A stretch of DNA of 14,861 bases from an uncultured Bacteroides sp. (GCA_905203765.1 CAJKXC010000064.1:1-14861), one strand, 5' to 3'. Counted from the first letter of the stretch, positions 1-7,538 are shown. The notes: generated by a model not told the origin, from the sequence alone. Numbers and translations: made by a program.

Positions 1-19
1 AAGTCCGGGCTTTGCGCAT

Positions 20-53
20 AAAAAAAGGTTGTGCCAGCATTTTGACACAACCT
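20..53 (-). terminator. Hairpin with T-run on the minus strand
   Basis: An 8-bp stem (AGGTTGTG at 26-33 with CACAACCT at 46-53) and a 12-nt loop are preceded on the + strand by seven A residues (20-26). Read on the minus strand this is a stem followed by a U-run, the form of an intrinsic terminator. No minus-strand gene lies between it and the + strand gene starting at 111, so what it terminates is unclear. It may block antisense read-through or be half of a bidirectional terminator of a gene outside the window. A 10-bp palindrome (CTCAATTGAG, 52-61) directly follows. Confidence 0.4.
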
Positions 54-110
54 CAATTGAGATACTCTTCAAATCACCATCAAGTTTATAACTATCCTAA
101 ACCACTATAT

Positions 111-1445
111 ATGAAAAATCTCTCTATATATATCTTCTTCACCTTCTTCCTCTCCCTCGTCTCCTGCAAGAGCACAGGGACGCCCCCTCTCTCCGACGAC
201 GCCCTGATGGACACCGTCCAGCACCGTACCTTCCGCTACTTCTGGGACGGTGCCGAGCCCGTCAGCGGCCTTGCCCCCGAACGCATCCACATGGACGGCA
301 TCTACCCCGAGAATGATCAGAATGTCGTCACTTCCGGCGGTAGCGGCTTCGGCATCATGGCAATACTTGCCGGTATCGACCGCGGTTACGTCACCCGTTC
401 CGAAGGCCTGGCACGGATGGAGCGCATCGTCTCCTTCCTGGAACGTGCCGACCGCTTCCACGGCGCCTACCCTCACTGGTGGTACGGCGACACGGGCAAG
501 GTAAAACCCTTCGGACAACGAGACAACGGTGGTGACCTGGTGGAAACCGCCTTCCTGATGCAAGGCCTGCTTGCCGTGCATCAGTACTATGCAGCCGGCA
601 ACGAACAAGAGCGCGCCCTCGCCGCCCGCATCGACACCCTGTGGCGCCAGGTGGACTGGAACTTCTACCGCCAGGGCGACCAGGACGTCCTCTACTGGCA
701 TTGGAGTCCCCAGTACGGCTGGGCAATGGACTTCCCCATCCACGGCTACAACGAGTGCCTCATCATGTACATCCTTGCCGCCGCCTCGCCCACCCACGGC
801 GTTCCCGCCGCCGTTTACCACGAAGGCTGGGCGCAGAACGGCGCCATCGTCCAGCCCCATCGGGTAGAAGGCATCCCCCTTCATCTCCGCTACCAGGGCG
901 GTGAAGCCGGTCCCCTCTTCTGGGCGCAATACTCCTTCCTCGGCCTCAACCCTACCCACCTGGCAGATGAATATTGCCCCAGCTACTTCGACGAAATGCG
1001 CAACCTGACGCTCGTCAACCGTGCCTACTGCATCCGCAACCCCAAGCACTACAAAGGCTTCGGCTCCGACTGCTGGGGACTCACCGCCAGCTACTCCGTG
1101 GACGGCTATGCCGCCCATGCCCCCAACGAGCAGGAAGACCGCGGTGTCATCTCCCCCACTGCCGCCCTCTCGTCCATCGTCTACACCCCGGAGCAGTCTC
1201 TCGACGTGATGCGCCACCTCTACCGGATGGGCGATAAAGTTTTCGGCCCCTACGGCTTCTACGACGCCTTCAGCGAAACCGATAACTGGTATCCGCAACG
1301 CTACCTCGCCATTGACCAGGGTCCCATCGCCGTGATGATAGAGAATTACCGCACCGGATTGCTATGGCGCCTCTTTATGAGCCACCCCGATGTGCAGAGG
1401 GGACTGAAGAAGTTAGGGTTCAGCACAAAAGATGTAACGCAATGA
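111..1445 (+). CDS. Glycoamylase-family (GH144-like) lipoprotein glycoside hydrolase
   Basis: This is a predicted exported lipoprotein of 444 residues. A hydrophobic signal peptide ends in a lipobox (LVSC, Cys19), so the mature protein should be anchored to an outer membrane or periplasmic face. The frame is open upstream to a TTG at 12, but the ATG at 111 is chosen because it sits directly before the signal peptide. The body (about residues 30-440) resembles the Pfam glycoamylase family (PF10091), which includes CAZy family GH144. Recognisable stretches are TFRYFWDGA near the N-terminus, TSGGSGFGIMA, AYPHWWYGDTG and GWAMDFPIHGYNE, all rich in aromatic and acidic residues as expected for an (alpha/alpha)6-barrel glycosidase. 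Characterised GH144 members from Chitinophaga and Parabacteroides act on beta-1,2-glucans, so that is the most likely substrate class, but this is inferred from family. The next gene on the same strand is an exported CE15-like esterase. No SusC/SusD pair lies within the window. Confidence 0.85.
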   Translation: MKNLSIYIFFTFFLSLVSCKSTGTPPLSDDALMDTVQHRTFRYFWDGAEPVSGLAPERIHMDGIYPENDQNVVTSGGSGFGIMAILAGIDRGYVTRSEGLARMERIVSFLERADRFHGAYPHWWYGDTGKVKPFGQRDNGGDLVETAFLMQGLLAVHQYYAAGNEQERALAARIDTLWRQVDWNFYRQGDQDVLYWHWSPQYGWAMDFPIHGYNECLIMYILAAASPTHGVPAAVYHEGWAQNGAIVQPHRVEGIPLHLRYQGGEAGPLFWAQYSFLGLNPTHLADEYCPSYFDEMRNLTLVNRAYCIRNPKHYKGFGSDCWGLTASYSVDGYAAHAPNEQEDRGVISPTAALSSIVYTPEQSLDVMRHLYRMGDKVFGPYGFYDAFSETDNWYPQRYLAIDQGPIAVMIENYRTGLLWRLFMSHPDVQRGLKKLGFSTKDVTQ

Positions 1446-1490
1446 CAACTATCTGTAACATCCCCTGTAGCGGATGAAGGAAACATTGTC

Positions 1491-1498
1491 TATCTTTG
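1491..1498 (+). promoter_or_regulatory. Candidate Bacteroides promoter (-7 element) for the CE15-like gene
   Basis: TATCTTTG matches the TAnnTTTG consensus of the Bacteroides primary sigma factor. Only a poor -33 element is visible about 20 bases upstream (TGTA around 1466). The predicted transcript start (about 1503-1507) lies downstream of the ATG at 1474 and upstream of the ATG at 1531, which favours 1531 as the true start of the next gene. Confidence 0.5.
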
Positions 1499-1530
1499 GA
1501 GCCAATGTAAAACTCCTAAAAGATAGTAAT

Positions 1531-2757
1531 ATGAGAAACAGCAAAATGTATGCGTGGGCTTCCGCCCTCTTGCTGACGCTGGCAATGGGCACACACGCCC
1601 ATGCGCAGAAGATTCCCCTGGTATACAGTGTAGAGAACACAGGCATCCATACTCCCGTCCCCCCGCTTCCCGGTATCGACGAACTGCCGACGGTAAAGGC
1701 ATTGCCCGACCCTTTCCGGTGGTCCGATGGCAGTGGCCGCTCCACCCGCTTCAAGGACTGGAGCCGTCGCCGCGCCGAGATAGGGCGCGAGATAGCACAC
1801 TATGAGGTAGGAGAAAAGCCCCCGGTATCCCGGAAAGACATCAGCGCAGACATCATAGGCGACACCCTTGTCGTCCTCGTCACCGTGGACGGCGAAACGC
1901 TCCGCCTCACCGCCGGCATCACCTACCCGGAAGGCAAGCCGGGACCTTTCCCTGCCATCATCGGCATAGGGCGGGGCTCAGGTAGCCTGCCGGCAGAGAT
2001 CTTCGCCAGCCGGGACATTGCACAAATTGCATTCAATTTTACGCAAGTAATGTCGCACACACAGAAGCGTGGCAGCGAGCCCATCAATCGCCTCTACCCC
2101 GACCGCACGGACATAGGCGCATACGCTGCCTGGCCCTGGGGCGTGAGCCGCATCATCGACGGACTGGAAATTGTAGGGAAGAAACGCAGCCGCATCGACA
2201 CTCGCCGACTCGCCATCTCCGGCTGTTCCTTTGCCGGGAAAATGGCACTCTTCGCCGGTGCCTTCGACGAACGTATCGCCCTCACCATTGCCCAGGAACC
2301 CGGTGGCGGTGGCGCAGCTGCCTGGCGCGTATCGGAGACATTAGGGAATGTAGAGACGCTGGGACGCACCAGCCATGCCTGGTTCAAGGAAAGTATGTTC
2401 CAATATAAAGAGGAAAATGTATCAAAGTTACCGTTCGACCATCACGAGTTATGTGCCATGATAGCCCCGCGTGCCCTGCTCGTCCTGGGCAACCCGGACT
2501 ACGAGTGGCTGGCGGACGAATCGGGCTACGTCTCCTGCCAAGCCGCCCGCAAGGTGTGGGAAACCTTCGGCATTGCCGACCGCATGGGATTCTCCATCGT
2601 AGGCGGACATGGACACTGCCAGCTTCCCCCGGAGCAATATCCCGAAGTAGAGGCTTTCGTAGACAAGTTCCTGCTGGGGAAAAAAGAAGCGCAGACGAAT
2701 GTGACAATCGCCCCGCTCTACGAGAAGGTAGATTACGAACGGTGGCTATGGCGCTAA
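1531..2757 (+). CDS. CE15-like glucuronoyl esterase / acetyl xylan esterase-like alpha/beta hydrolase
   Basis: The protein is a predicted exported serine esterase of 408 residues. A signal peptide (MRNSKMYAWASALLLTLAMG, cleavage after AHA) supports the ATG at 1531; an in-frame ATG at 1474 would add 19 residues ahead of the signal and lies upstream of the likely promoter. Features of carbohydrate esterase family 15 are visible: the nucleophile motif GCSFAGK (Ser233), a glutamate in QEPGGGGAAAWR (Glu256), and a histidine motif GGHGHC (358-363). Known CE15 enzymes cleave ester bonds between glucuronic acid of xylan and lignin alcohols, and some bacterial members act on other uronate esters. It follows the GH144-like gene by 85 bases with its own promoter, so the two may be co-regulated without being strictly one operon. 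Its last 12 bases overlap the convergent membrane-protein gene on the other strand. The true substrate cannot be read from sequence. Confidence 0.85.
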   Translation: MRNSKMYAWASALLLTLAMGTHAHAQKIPLVYSVENTGIHTPVPPLPGIDELPTVKALPDPFRWSDGSGRSTRFKDWSRRRAEIGREIAHYEVGEKPPVSRKDISADIIGDTLVVLVTVDGETLRLTAGITYPEGKPGPFPAIIGIGRGSGSLPAEIFASRDIAQIAFNFTQVMSHTQKRGSEPINRLYPDRTDIGAYAAWPWGVSRIIDGLEIVGKKRSRIDTRRLAISGCSFAGKMALFAGAFDERIALTIAQEPGGGGAAAWRVSETLGNVETLGRTSHAWFKESMFQYKEENVSKLPFDHHELCAMIAPRALLVLGNPDYEWLADESGYVSCQAARKVWETFGIADRMGFSIVGGHGHCQLPPEQYPEVEAFVDKFLLGKKEAQTNVTIAPLYEKVDYERWLWR

Positions 2758-3327
2758 GATCTTCTTCACCTGGATAATCAGCTGTTCTATCTCCCGGTTA
2801 TTCTTCCTGATGCTCCTCGGGCGCAGGACAAACCAATTAAAAGCCACCCACAACAGAAAGGCGGCATACGCAATGACCGCGAAGAGCAATGACCTGTCTG
2901 CCACATACTCATACATATACATCCCTATCCCTACGGACAGCGATGCAAAGTATAGGTTCATCAGCTTAGTATGTAGGAAGCCTTCCCGGCTTTTCACTGC
3001 GAGCAGTTCATTCAGATAATCAAAGTTCGAACGGTTCTCGTCTATCTTCCGGTACAAAGGGAGCAGCCTGCAGTTGAATGCAACAACTATTCCTATCGCC
3101 AAGATGGTCAATACGATTCCTATCCTGGTGCTCAGCAGTTGCGGCTCAAAGTATGCCCAGACAAACGCAATCAGGAAGATAGAAAGCAACAGTACCATGT
3201 TGAGCAGCAACACCCGCCGGATGCCTTTTCTTCTGAAGTCCTGTATCTTCTTCAGTACTTCGGACGGATTGGCTGCCGGAACGGCTTGCCTGCTCCACAA
3301 CTCTTTTATATCGACATTATTCTCCAT
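2746..3327 (-). CDS. Four-helix membrane protein paired with an ECF sigma factor (possible anti-sigma)
   Basis: The protein has 193 residues and no family name I can assign with certainty. Residues 1-38 are soluble and charged (KELWSRQAV, then a helix with KKIQDFRRKGIRR). They are followed by two membrane helices at about 39-59 and 69-88, a charged segment (89-117), two more helices at about 119-138 and 146-167, and a basic C-terminal tail. Its start overlaps the end of the ECF sigma gene by 11 bases, which suggests translational coupling. Many ECF sigma factors are followed by a membrane anti-sigma partner, so a role in sequestering the sigma factor through the N-terminal segment is a reasonable inference. 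There is no FecR or zinc-binding anti-sigma motif to confirm it. The stop lies inside the end of the convergent CE15-like gene, and I see no hairpin terminator in this overlap. Confidence 0.8.
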   Translation of the reverse strand: MENNVDIKELWSRQAVPAANPSEVLKKIQDFRRKGIRRVLLLNMVLLLSIFLIAFVWAYFEPQLLSTRIGIVLTILAIGIVVAFNCRLLPLYRKIDENRSNFDYLNELLAVKSREGFLHTKLMNLYFASLSVGIGMYMYEYVADRSLLFAVIAYAAFLLWVAFNWFVLRPRSIRKNNREIEQLIIQVKKILAP

Positions 3328-3787
3328 TCCCTCTCATTTTTCTTGTTAACACCTCTTTTATCCGATGGATTCTCACCCGGACGTTACTCTCCGACAGCCC
3401 TACAATCTGCGCAATCTCCGCTTGGCGGACTTCTTCCAGTTCCAGCGAGATGATAATGCGGTCTATCTCAGGAAGCTCGGCAATAGACCGGTAGAGCAGC
3501 TGAATCTGAGGCTCCTTATCCATCCGTTCCTCTTCCGGCAGATTTGCGGGAAATTCAGCCGGTGGCATCTGCCTGCGTTGCTCCAGTTGCCGCAGGCAAT
3601 GATTGGTGGCGATGCGGAATATCCAGGTACCCACAGCCGCCTCATTCCTGAACTCCGGCAGGTGCTGCCAGACCTTGATAAACGTTTCTTGCGCCATGTC
3701 CCGGGCTAACTCATAGTCGTTGACATATCCCATGCACAAGCGGAATATCTTGCCCCAGTACTCCTTATATATCAGTTCAAACTCCAT
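3317..3787 (-). CDS. ECF-type RNA polymerase sigma factor
   Basis: The protein is 156 residues, a normal length for a group 4 (ECF) sigma factor. Region 2 covers about residues 1-65, with the typical LCMGYVNDYELARDMAQETF stretch followed by FIKVWQHLPEF and the WIFRIATNHCL segment. Region 4 covers about residues 102-150, with LPEIDRIIISLELEE and a helix-turn-helix (QAEIAQIVGLSESNVRVRIHR) for recognition of the -35-type element. The gene begins 6 bases after the stop of the alpha/beta hydrolase and overlaps the membrane protein by 11 bases, so all three are probably co-transcribed. ECF factors often activate their own operon. There is no obvious primary-sigma promoter before the hydrolase, which would fit autoregulation but does not prove it. 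Confidence 0.95.
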   Translation of the reverse strand: MEFELIYKEYWGKIFRLCMGYVNDYELARDMAQETFIKVWQHLPEFRNEAAVGTWIFRIATNHCLRQLEQRRQMPPAEFPANLPEEERMDKEPQIQLLYRSIAELPEIDRIIISLELEEVRQAEIAQIVGLSESNVRVRIHRIKEVLTRKMRGNGE

Positions 3788-3793
3788 TTCCTA

Positions 3794-4627
3794 TTATTCT
3801 TTTATAAAGCCGGAAAGTTCATTCAGAAACCATTCCTTATCGTCGTACATCACAAAATGCAGTCCCTTACCGGCATACTTCAACTGTGCCGCAGACAGAC
3901 CCCGGTACTGTTCCTCGACGGCAGACGCTATGTTTTTGAAGTTAGATTCCAGTAAGACCAGGGAAGGCACTTTTATGTTCTTTATCCGTTCCCTTAAATC
4001 CGTATTCGAGAAGTCGCAATACAGCCTGGCATAAGTTTCCCTGTCGGATGTCACTCCCCAGTTCACGATCTCGTCCAGCCTTGCAGTATCAGTCGTCAGG
4101 CTTGCCGCACTCATCCGCTGCATCCGGGCGAATTGCTGTTCGTCCATAGCCGTAATCCGCTCTGTCATCTCCCGGCAGTCCTTATCGGCAACCGGCTTAA
4201 ATTCCGGATTGGTCAAAGCCATCAGGCAAGGCAGAGCATCTACAATAACAAGTTTTCGGGGAAGGTCGGGAAAGTCGGACGCAATGGCAAGTGCCAGCCC
4301 GCCTCCCATGCTGTGCCCCACAAGGATGGGGCTCTCTATCTTTTCCTCTTCAATGAACCGTGCTATCCCGCATTTCCAGCTCTCGAACGAAGAGTCCTCT
4401 TGGGGCGGAACACCTGCAAAGCCCGCCATCGTCAGCACATAGCAGGTACAATCCCCCGCCAGCCTGCCGGCAGTCTCTTTCCAGACCTCACCCGAGCTTG
4501 CAAAACCCGGAATAAAGATAACGGCTTGCCTGCCTTCTCCTGATTTGTCGACCGAGAAAGGATAGTTCCCTGCAAAAGAAAGGGTGGCACCGAGGCAGAA
4601 CACTAAGATTGAAAATACTTTTTTCAT
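3794..4627 (-). CDS. Exported alpha/beta hydrolase upstream of an ECF sigma factor
   Basis: The protein is a 277-residue alpha/beta hydrolase with an N-terminal signal peptide (MKKVFSILVFCLGATLSFAG), so it probably acts in the periplasm. The ATG at 4627 is preferred over one four codons upstream (4639) because it gives a standard signal peptide. The oxyanion region is IFIPGFASSGEVW (about residues 37-49), the nucleophile elbow is GHSMGG (Ser106), and the likely catalytic histidine is in GLHFVMYDD (His257). The catalytic acid is not obvious; candidates lie in the LVLLESNF strand near residue 227. The fold is shared by esterases, lipases, haloperoxidase-like enzymes and peptidases, so the substrate is unknown. 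It is the first gene of a tight three-gene unit with the sigma factor and membrane protein, which suggests a link between an envelope substrate and signalling. Confidence 0.88.
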   Translation of the reverse strand: MKKVFSILVFCLGATLSFAGNYPFSVDKSGEGRQAVIFIPGFASSGEVWKETAGRLAGDCTCYVLTMAGFAGVPPQEDSSFESWKCGIARFIEEEKIESPILVGHSMGGGLALAIASDFPDLPRKLVIVDALPCLMALTNPEFKPVADKDCREMTERITAMDEQQFARMQRMSAASLTTDTARLDEIVNWGVTSDRETYARLYCDFSNTDLRERIKNIKVPSLVLLESNFKNIASAVEEQYRGLSAAQLKYAGKGLHFVMYDDKEWFLNELSGFIKE

Positions 4628-4647
4628 GGTTGTATGCATTATTAAAT

Positions 4648-4668
4648 TTGCCCTTTAGATACGGGCAA
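4648..4668 (-). promoter_or_regulatory. Stem-loop before the hydrolase-sigma operon
   Basis: TTGCCC (4648-4653) and GGGCAA (4663-4668) form a 6-bp perfect inverted repeat around a 9-nt spacer in the 88-base gap between the serine hydrolase and the alpha/beta hydrolase. On the minus strand it is followed by AT-rich sequence but no clean T-run. It could be a weak terminator for the upstream gene, an operator, or a 5' leader structure. Confidence 0.3.
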
Positions 4669-4715
4669 GGTAATAATGTTACAGAACCGCGGCATTTATT
4701 TTCCCTTCCGCATCA

Positions 4716-5936
4716 TCAGATCCATCCGTTTCTCTCGAACACCTTATCCACTTCTTCCACCGTTCCTTCACGATCCCAGTCCGGGCGATTGGCAAAGATG
4801 AGGTAGAACAGGTCCTTGTCGGGGAAGCGGCCTTCGAAGATGAGGAAACCGCCATTGTCACCGGTATGGTAAATCTTCTGCGGACGATCCGGGCGATGCT
4901 CTATAAACCAGCCGTAACCATAATCGGTATCGGGAATGTCCGTGGCTATCTTGCCGCTATGGGCTTCGCGACGCATGGCTTCGGAGATCAGCAGGTCGCT
5001 GTACAAGGCCTTGTCCCATTTCACAAATTCCAGGGGAGTGGTATAAAGGCCGCCATCGGCTTTGGTGCCGAAGAAGTTGGCTTCGCCGTAGTCGCATTCT
5101 TCCCACTTGCCGTCGGCAGAACGGAAGTAGTTGTAGGGATTACCGCCTTCGGCGGGAGTGTAGGCATGCGCCATACGGGGGATAAACTTATCCGGCTCGA
5201 AGTAGGTAGCGTCCGTCATGCCTGCCGGCAGAAAGATACGGGTGCGCATCCAGTCGTCAAACTTCTCCCCTGTCACCTTCTCCACAATCATCAGCATCAG
5301 CTGGAAGGTAGGGTTCTGATACTCGTACTGCGTGCCCGGTTCAAAGGCAAGGGAGTCGAGGCTTTCGAGGTAGCGGCAGGACTCGTCTTCTTCGCAGAAG
5401 CGCTTGAAGTCGTCCACGCTCTTGAACTGCGTCTTCGTTGCGACCGTATAACGCTTCCATTCTTCCGCCGTACGCGGACGTGCATCGGGGATGCCGGAAG
5501 TATGTGAAAGCAGATGCCGCAATGTAATCCGCTGAAAGAAATCCGCCTTGAACTCCGGGAAGTACTTGCTCACCGTGTCATCCAGCGAGAGCTTCCCCTC
5601 TTCTGCCAGCACAAAAAGCGCCATAGCCGAGAATTGCTTGGAGACGGAGCAGATGTTGAACATCGTCCGGTCAGTAATCGGCGTCACAGAGTCCAGCCTT
5701 GCCAGACCGAAACCCTTGTCATAGACAATGGAGTCGCCCCGCACCACCACAACGGCAGCACCCGGTTCATCCGCCTTGAAGAGCGAAGAGAAAAGCGAAT
5801 CCAGTTCTGCCGATACCTGGGCAATAGTACCATCGGCCGAAGGCGCTGTACGTGGAGACTTGCATCCGGTAAGTTGCATCATAAGAAACAAGAGAATTAG
5901 TAGAGCAGTTCGTTGCATCCGTTTATTGTTTATCAT
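4716..5936 (-). CDS. Beta-lactamase-fold serine hydrolase lipoprotein
   Basis: The protein is a class C beta-lactamase/penicillin-binding-protein-related hydrolase of 406 residues. Many proteins of this family act as D-aminopeptidases, esterases or peptidoglycan-processing enzymes rather than resistance enzymes. The signal peptide ends in a lipobox (LTGC, Cys25), so it should be a lipoprotein. The catalytic motifs are SVSK (97-100, the SxxK motif), YQN (206-208, the YxN motif) and HTG (357-359, in place of KTG). HTSG at 145-148 is also typical of the family. A start at 5936 overlaps the preceding AlbA_2 gene by 14 bases. An alternative ATG at 5918 leaves a 4-base gap and still gives a good lipoprotein signal, so the choice is not certain. 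Either way the spacing implies co-transcription with the regulator gene. Confidence 0.9.
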   Translation of the reverse strand: MINNKRMQRTALLILLFLMMQLTGCKSPRTAPSADGTIAQVSAELDSLFSSLFKADEPGAAVVVVRGDSIVYDKGFGLARLDSVTPITDRTMFNICSVSKQFSAMALFVLAEEGKLSLDDTVSKYFPEFKADFFQRITLRHLLSHTSGIPDARPRTAEEWKRYTVATKTQFKSVDDFKRFCEEDESCRYLESLDSLAFEPGTQYEYQNPTFQLMLMIVEKVTGEKFDDWMRTRIFLPAGMTDATYFEPDKFIPRMAHAYTPAEGGNPYNYFRSADGKWEECDYGEANFFGTKADGGLYTTPLEFVKWDKALYSDLLISEAMRREAHSGKIATDIPDTDYGYGWFIEHRPDRPQKIYHTGDNGGFLIFEGRFPDKDLFYLIFANRPDWDREGTVEEVDKVFERNGWI

Positions 5937-7443
5937 TTATAACCCATTTTCCTGATCGAGTAGAACCTACACGACTAATTAATCCATCCGTTTTCAGTTC
6001 TGCTATAATACGTTCACACTTCCGTTTACTAAGACCTATGCTATCGGCTATTTCCTGAACAGAAACCTTATTATCCTGTTTTATCAAAGTCATAACTCTT
6101 TCTATAATACCATTACCAAGATTACCGCCATCATTACCGCCATTACCGCCATAATTACCGCCATCACCGCCATGAATACCGACATTACCGCCATCATTAC
6201 CGCCATTACCGACACCATAACCGACATCACCGCCATCACAGACACTGGCAACATCATCGGTAAAATCGGTAACATAATTAGTGACAACCCTTTTCTTTAC
6301 GAACTGCACCTGGAATGACAGCCCGACCTCTTTCCACCGCAGTTCAATCCGTGGATAGTCCTTCATCTCCTCGCCTACCAATTTGAGTCCATTCCCCCAT
6401 TGGTCAATGACACCCAGCCTTTTAAAAACGGGAGCTATCACCTTATTCCTTGCATCCGACTGCCGGCTATCCATTGCAGAATAGTCAATAGACGGCGGCA
6501 ATAAGCCAGGGCTTGTTATCTCCACCATATCATCATAAACAGCTACCTTTATATCCTTTCCCGTCAGCGAATAATCACGATGCACAACAGCGTTACGGAT
6601 AATCTCCCTTATAGCCTTCACCGGATACTCCCAACGTGACACCGTATAGACTCCCCTCACTGCCGCCCCTTTATTAATATGGCGCAATACAAAATTATAT
6701 GCCTCCTCGGCCTGCAAACCGATATGAGTGGTAATACTTTTTTGGTCAATAAACACTTCAGTCCCCGTACCTTTAAAACGGGCACACTCCACTTTGGCAT
6801 TGGGAAAGATTGAGTTGCGCAATGCATCATTCGAGAAGAGCACTAAAGCATTCGTCGGATATTCCCGATCCTGCTCCTTCTTTACCAATTCCAGCTTACG
6901 AAGAGTCTGAATATCTAAAGTCTCCTCCGTTTTCTCCTTATAGAGCTGCTTGAAGCTGTCAATATCCAGTTCGCTCACATCTTTGTCCATTACTACCTCA
7001 CTATCAAAGGAAATATTCCTGCGCCTTCTTTCCAGTTCGGCAATAATGGTTTCATCTGCCAGTTTATTGGTAGATCCTACACGAATATAAGTACCCTTCA
7101 ATTTTCCCTTTTCTTTCAAATAGTAAGGTGGCATACTGCCGCGATAAATACATACTCTGATAAGATGTTTGTCCTCTACCGTCACAAAAGACACTTCGGG
7201 CAAGATAGTAGGATAACACCTGTCGTATATCAGATTACTGATTTGTTCTTCAATACGAGGCAATTCATCTTCCGGCAAACCGACAATTCTCCGCGGCTTG
7301 TCATCAATGCCGACATAAATCTCGCCGCCTGCATCATTAGCAAAAGCAACAATCGTTTTAGCCAAGTCGGAGTTGGCAGGAAGTTCACCCTTAAACTCCA
7401 GCCGACGGCCTTCGGGCTGCATTATAAGTTCAGTAATAGCCAT
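5923..7443 (-). CDS. AlbA_2 / ATPase-like DNA-binding regulator with Gly/Asn-repeat linker
   Basis: The protein has 506 residues. Residues about 10-130 form a Schlafen AlbA_2-type domain (LEFKGEL, AFANDAGGEIYVGIDD, GTYIRVGSTNKLAD), a putative nucleic-acid-binding module. Residues about 270-380 resemble the HATPase_c_4 domain that commonly follows it (REIIRNAVVHRDYS, ITSPGLLP, GNGLKLV). Residues 403-445 are a low-complexity linker made almost only of Gly, Asn, Asp and Val. Residues about 447-500 form a winged helix (VSVQEIADSIGLSKRKCERI, then DGLISRVGSTRSGKW). Such proteins are usually annotated as ATP-binding or transcriptional regulators of unknown target. The body is more AT-rich than the neighbouring OMP and beta-lactamase genes, which is compatible with horizontal origin. 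It has its own promoter at about 7486-7517 and overlaps the serine hydrolase downstream. Confidence 0.88.
   Translation of the reverse strand: MAITELIMQPEGRRLEFKGELPANSDLAKTIVAFANDAGGEIYVGIDDKPRRIVGLPEDELPRIEEQISNLIYDRCYPTILPEVSFVTVEDKHLIRVCIYRGSMPPYYLKEKGKLKGTYIRVGSTNKLADETIIAELERRRRNISFDSEVVMDKDVSELDIDSFKQLYKEKTEETLDIQTLRKLELVKKEQDREYPTNALVLFSNDALRNSIFPNAKVECARFKGTGTEVFIDQKSITTHIGLQAEEAYNFVLRHINKGAAVRGVYTVSRWEYPVKAIREIIRNAVVHRDYSLTGKDIKVAVYDDMVEITSPGLLPPSIDYSAMDSRQSDARNKVIAPVFKRLGVIDQWGNGLKLVGEEMKDYPRIELRWKEVGLSFQVQFVKKRVVTNYVTDFTDDVASVCDGGDVGYGVGNGGNDGGNVGIHGGDGGNYGGNGGNDGGNLGNGIIERVMTLIKQDNKVSVQEIADSIGLSKRKCERIIAELKTDGLISRVGSTRSGKWVINDKQ
6109..6237 (-). repeat. In-frame minisatellite encoding a Gly/Asn-rich linker
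   Basis: Within the AlbA_2 gene, about 129 bases consist of imperfect units of 9-12 bases. On the + strand the core is ATTACCGCC with variants such as ATCACCGCC and ATTACCGAC. They encode runs of GGN and GGD (for example GGNYGGNGGNDGGN). All unit lengths seen are multiples of three, so copy-number change would lengthen or shorten the linker without breaking the frame. Confidence 0.85.
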
Positions 7444-7485
7444 ATATTGAATACCTTTTTAGTACCGGACAATTCTTCTTGAAAA

Positions 7486-7517
7486 CAAATGTATGATATT
7501 TCTTTGAAAGAGACAAT
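7486..7517 (-). promoter_or_regulatory. Bacteroides-type promoter for the AlbA_2 regulator gene
   Basis: On the minus strand ATTG (7517-7514) is followed by 20 bases and TACATTTG (7493-7486). This matches TTTG-N19-21-TAnnTTTG with one mismatch in the -33 element. Transcription would start around 7480, giving a leader of about 40 bases before the ATG at 7443. Confidence 0.6.
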
Positions 7518-7538
7518 CTTAACTCAGGATTAGATACG

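Noticed and set aside
105..1298. A 397-codon open frame on the minus strand opposite the GH144-like gene
   Set aside because: Antisense shadow of a GC-rich gene; no recognisable family, while the + strand product has a signal peptide and conserved motifs.
4716..5936. Antibiotic-resistance beta-lactamase
   Set aside because: The motifs are those of the broad serine hydrolase family with HTG for KTG and a lipoprotein anchor; nothing supports a resistance role.
6109..6246. Possible CRISPR-like array because of regular short repeats
   Set aside because: Units are 9-12 bases without unique spacers and lie in frame inside a coding region, so it is a coding minisatellite.
6102..6287. A 61-codon minus-strand frame giving a repeated VMAVM hydrophobic peptide
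   Set aside because: It is another frame of the Gly/Asn minisatellite and has no start context or homology that would support translation.
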